This document shows positions 60,301 through 64,000 of a stretch of DNA of 64,000 nucleotides, piece after piece. The DNA is from Linepithema humile (taxonomy: Eukaryota > Arthropoda > Insecta > Hymenoptera > Formicidae): the NCBI RefSeq assembly GCF_040581485.1, contig NC_090130.1, positions 28,993,418-29,057,417 of the forward strand. The letters run 5' to 3'. The position numbers were made by a program, and so were the translations under genes. The notes beneath the pieces are model-generated. The model ran no database searches, was not told the origin of the DNA, and saw nothing but the letters and a program-made list of their open reading frames with translations. How positions within the stretch are numbered: position 1 is the first letter of the stretch; each line of letters opens with the position of its first letter.

Positions 60301-60840
60301 ACGCTCGGCGGAACAACTTGATACGAAAGAATCGTCTCGCTTACAATCTAGCCTTTATAAAACCCTTCGTTCGAAAGCAAAAAAAGATAGAAGGGAGGAA
60401 GAACAAAGACAAAGGTAAGAGTGAGTCGAGTACACGAGAGCATGCACAATGGAGAACCGGAAATTCGAGCCAATGCACCATGAGCCATATCTTCGGCAAT
60501 GAAACGTAACGAGATCTTGTCCAACCGACAGCTTTGCGACGTCTAAAAAGGATATGATGAAAGATGGAGAAAAAGGATGAAAAAAAATAATGAACACTAC
60601 AAAAGACTTCCTGAAATTCTCTTAAGCAGTGAACTGAACAAAATTTGTTAATTAATCCTAATTTATTCTAAAATCGAGCAATTCATCGTGTCAACTTCAG
60701 CAAGACAGTTTCGTGAGAAAGTTCGAGCTAAGAATTCCTATTGAAATAAATCAGCTGGCTCATGGAGGAACGCGCAGTGTCCTATATTCAAGATTCTTCC
60801 GCACGCATATACAATACTTTGTCACGTATAAGTGAATGGC

Positions 60841-60910
60841 TATACAGGGTGTTCGATAATTGGTAATGCAGTCGAGAAATCATTAGAAGTGATCTTAAAA
60901 AAAACATGTA
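60841..60910 (+). mobile_element. TE-terminus-like segment TATACAGGGTGTTCGATAAT
   Basis: The segment begins TATACAGGGTGTTCG, related to the word at 51486, and continues with GTAATGCAGTCGAGAAATC. This resembles an end of a small insect DNA transposon. The other end is not visible. Confidence 0.35.
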
Positions 60911-63060
60911 ATTATATTTGTCTAGTCTTGCGGATTTGGATACAAGATATTCGAGAATATATCGGAATTGTTTTAAGAATGCATTAAAGATCGCACATTT
61001 GAAAAGTTCCTACGCAATAATACACATTGCATTAATAATCTTATAAAACTTAAATGATGTATGTAACTAAAGAACAATCGAGAGAAAAAATTAATTGCCT
61101 GTTATACGTAGAGTAAGTTGATTCGCAAGAGTAATTTTTTTTTTCGGCAATGTGGGAAGATTTATGCGAGCCAGCGCGATAAAACGCGTGTTCTCATGCA
61201 ACAGTGTGAAAGAAGCCTTACGTGCATTGCCGCCAGGGCTGCGCCTCTTGTATTAGGCAGATTTATTAACGTAGTATCGAGATGTTTCTTCGGGTTTGAA
61301 GCGAGCTGCATGAATAATCTGACCACGAGATCTACTGACGTGAATCAAGTCCGTTAGCCAGCCGGTTAACTGCACGATTGTTGGACCGCACGACCGGCCT
61401 TGAGAAATGTCGGTTGCACATTTATTACCGGCATATCCAGCAAAATATATTTTTAATAATTTTTACAAATTAGTTGTTAAAATTTTCTTTTTTTTAAATA
61501 GTTTTATTTTCAATTAGTTAAAACTTGAATATTTAAATAACAATTTTTTTTATGTTAATGAGATTGATGGCCTATCCAACAAAATTGTTATTAAAATTAA
61601 ATTTTTAAATTAATTTTAAGATTAAAATTAAATTTTAATTATAATAATTAATATCCAACATATTAATAATAATTATCCAAATATCATGTAATTACGAGTT
61701 ACGAATCACTCGAACAAGTTGTAGATTCCTGGCTACGGGACACTTTCTTGCATTCAATTATGATTTATAATCAGTTCAACGACAGAACTTTTATATTTTC
61801 TTTTGTTATGAAATGTTGATTTACGTTATGCCAACTTGAACTCCCGATTTACTCTCGCATAACGTGCACGAATTATTTTCACTTTAAATCTCAGCACACT
61901 TTCATACTGTTGCAATAATCTTTTCACAGCCACGTTACAGAATTAAAATAAGCAATTTCATTCTAATGTTATACAAAATGTCCTAGTGATAGCACATTTT
62001 CACGTGACTATAAAGTTCTTAACAAATCTTAGTAAAAATTGTTTTCTAAATTTAATTTCAATATTGACAATTCAATTAACTGACGAATTCGAATTATCTT
62101 AAAATAAAATCTGTTATAATAAAATTAAATAAAAATTAAAATTCTATTATATGTATACTTATGTATTGTAAAAACTTAATTTTCAACTTAACGGAGTTAA
62201 GAAAAGATACTGTAGCATAATTTAATAAGTTTTGCAAGATTATCTTAATTTAGTATTTAATATATAAGGCTAATTATCCTTTTTTCTTCAATTTTTAACA
62301 AATTTGCACTGTTTCAGAAATATTCGTACAATATACATATATTATACATTTATTCATATATACAGCGATATAAAGAGAATAAATTTTAGATAGATAATAC
62401 AACTTATTGTTAGTTCTACAAGAATTTAGTTGTACAGATTATTATTACGAGACACTCCTTACGGTCTCGAAGATATCCAAGTCTCGATAAGGACCCAACG
62501 GTAGAGAATGGGATTAAGATCAATCGCTTTGACGCGTTTAAGAACAAATCCTACACGAAGAACTTTACGAGCACAACTGCACACGTGAAACGGGTGATGA
62601 TTAATGTTGTGTTTTTATCGATACGTTCATCGAACAGGATAATTGCTTTGTGACGGACTACACAACTAGATGTCCTCATCGACGTGACATCATTATGAAG
62701 ACATTAAAACAAGGAAAGCTGTATTAGAAATTTCTTTTATTTCAAAGAACGTGGAAAGATATTCAGTGGAAAGATTTTTCAAGTTCGATCACAAAGATTG
62801 GGTGAGGCATTGTAAAAGAATCTTTGGGGAGCCCAAAGTTTCGATAATTTCGGTTGTTTCGGTATATATTCACTAAAATTTAGATCACGGAATTAGGCAC
62901 TATATTAATATTATAATATATATAATTTTAATTTTTATAATATTAATATATATAATTAATAAAAGGTTGAGATAGGAATTCGTAGAGTTTTAGGTCATTG
63001 AAGAAAAAAAGAAAGAAAGAAAAAGAGTGAATTATTATAAAATTATTCGAACGAAGTTCG
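60911..63060. other. Intergenic stretch, no gene seen
   Basis: AT-rich throughout. TATCCA(G/A)CAAAAT words recur near 61435, 61575 and 61650. A self-complementary TATTAATATTATAATATATA region lies at 62905-62960, and an A/G-rich run follows at 63004-63030. Confidence 0.4.
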
Positions 63061-63283
63061 AGGAACTTGTACATATAGCAGAGAAAATATACACAACAGA
63101 AATGTCACAACACAAATGATATTCATAACATAGACATCAGTATATGCTTGACACGCGATCTTTTAACATACAACGAATGTAATAGTTTAATTACGTGTGT
63201 ATAAAAATTTGTAATTGTGTGTATATAAAAGAAATTCAATTAAATATTTTCAAGTAATTAAAATAGAGACATTCAAACTAAAT
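63061..63283 (+). promoter_or_regulatory. Upstream region of the second ADAMTS-like gene
   Basis: A TATATAAA box at 63222-63229 lies 55-62 bases before the ATG. Blocks shared with the first gene's upstream region include ACATATAGCA, AGAGAAAATAT, CACAACACAAATGATATTC, ATAACATAGA and TTACGTGTGTATA. Confidence 0.55.
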
Positions 63284-63696
63284 ATGTTTCTTTTATTGAA
63301 ATTGGTATTAATAATTTTAACAAATAAGACGCATGCGTATATCACGCAAGATTGCGAAATAATATTGCTGCCGGCATGGAATCCAACAGGAGCAAAAGAG
63401 GTACGTGCGTTTTATTGTAGTGTTTTATTTATTACTACACTATTCATAGATTATAATAACCTTTTTGGTCATTTAATTAACAGATACCATTAACTCTGAA
63501 AGTTTTCGGAAAATTCATGCAGCTGAACCTGCGTAGAAATGACCAGGTTGTATCGTCTGCGTTCGAAGTATGGAGAAATAACGCAAAGGGTGTCGCAGAA
63601 AAATTGTCGAAATTGAAATCTTCGAATACTTGTTTCTATCTTCACGAAGATCATGTCAGTTCTGCGGTCATCAACTTTTGTCAAGAACATGGATTG
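63284..63696 (+). CDS. Second ADAMTS-like metalloproteinase, first two exons only
   Basis: Exon 1 (63284-63400, 39 codons) and exon 2 (63484-63696, 71 codons) have the same lengths, phases and splice borders (GAG|GTACGTGCG and TTG|GTCAGT) as the first two exons of the gene at 17593. Exon 1 starts with a signal peptide (FLLLKLVLIILTNKTHA) and exon 2 encodes the prodomain block PLTLKVFG...LNLRRNDQVVS. Protein identity over the 110 residues is about 70% by eye, and both exons are undamaged. The catalytic, Cys-rich and thrombospondin parts would lie beyond the window. The frame read past exon 2 ends a few codons into the intron, as in the first gene. Whether the whole gene is intact cannot be judged here. 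Confidence 0.8.
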
Positions 63697-63715
63697 GTCA
63701 GTAGTATCATATGAG

Positions 63716-64000
63716 CAGTGGCGCACTCAGGATATTTTTTCAGGGGGGGATTTAAAATTCACACATACACAATGAAACTAAAAGTCAGGATAATTTTATA
63801 TTGCACACTAAAAAATATAAAAATGTTACATCGTTTAATAAAAAATTACAATTTATTTTTATAGTAGCATAATTATAAATTGATATCGAATTTTCTTGGT
63901 TTTTCTTAAATAATCAGATTAACTGGATTGCTTAATCAGAAAATTTATCTATATATATATGGCTGCTAGATGTTTCTTAAGTAACTTATTTAAATTTTTT
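63716..64000 (+). mobile_element. hAT-type transposon end in intron 2, continues past the window
   Basis: Sequence beginning CAGTGGCGCACTCAGG and then a G run matches the common CAGTGGCG...GGGGGG ends of hAT-family elements. It follows the conserved intron start GTCAGTAGTATCATATGAG directly, where the first gene diverges to its own intron sequence. The other end and its 8 bp target duplication lie outside the window. Confidence 0.6.

Larger units (their letters stand above)
54001..60842. other. Long intergenic stretch, no supported gene
   Basis: It contains two hairpin elements (54961-55048 and 57094-57181) and a short TTAGG-type block (57291-57302). A 73-codon frame at 56386-56607 has an ATG and an AG-type acceptor near its start but no recognised domain. 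Purine-rich segments lie at 57410-57500 and 60370-60460. Nothing is supported as a gene. Confidence 0.35.

Noticed and set aside
1..64000. tRNA, rRNA and CRISPR features
   Set aside because: No cloverleaf with a convincing T-arm, no rRNA-like block and no regularly spaced identical repeats were seen; CRISPR arrays are not expected in an animal genome.

Overview
This is AT-rich eukaryotic DNA from an insect. The spliced genes with consensus GT/AG borders, the abundant CpG, the short TTAGG-type blocks and the ADAMTS-like metalloproteinase genes fit a hymenopteran, probably an ant; the species is not fixed by the sequence. Gene density is very low. Most of the window is intergenic or intronic DNA with small transposable elements, hairpins and simple repeats.

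Layout. (1) 1-9 kb: no convincing gene. It holds a 265 bp TTAA-flanked MITE (4860-5124) and a large inverted repeat (about 6334-6980). (2) 9.08-9.64 kb, minus strand: a small secreted protein whose core resembles an agrin NtA/TIMP-type OB-fold module. (3) 9.7-16.5 kb: no recognised gene; coding-like fragments lie at 12.0-14.3 kb and a purine-rich tract at 14.66-14.96 kb. (4) 16.5-20.1 kb: a complete five-exon ADAMTS-like zinc metalloproteinase on the plus strand, with a broken inverted copy of its last exon just upstream. (5) 20-31 kb: intergenic. (6) 31.8-39.75 kb: a recent tandem segmental duplication carrying two BED-like zinc-finger repeat genes (one with two 179-residue units, one with one), decayed extra zinc-finger units behind both, a third partial copy, and a solo LTR with 5 bp target duplications between the first two copies. 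(7) 40-52 kb: intergenic, with an 80 bp palindromic MITE at 43.9 kb. (8) 52.17-54.0 kb: two head-to-head-inverted (tail-to-tail coding) copies of a small orphan secreted-peptide gene, one carrying a 132 bp hairpin insertion and the other an in-frame stop between two reading frames. (9) 54-63 kb: intergenic with two hairpin elements. (10) 63.28 kb to the end: the first two exons of a second ADAMTS-like gene, with the same exon lengths and phases as the first, whose second intron is entered by a hAT-type terminus that runs out of the window.

The two metalloproteinase genes and the pseudo-exon are remnants and members of one local family expanding by DNA duplication. The zinc-finger block expands both by whole-locus and by internal unit duplication. 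The secreted-peptide pair is a third locus duplicated locally. These three families are functionally unconnected as far as the sequence shows.
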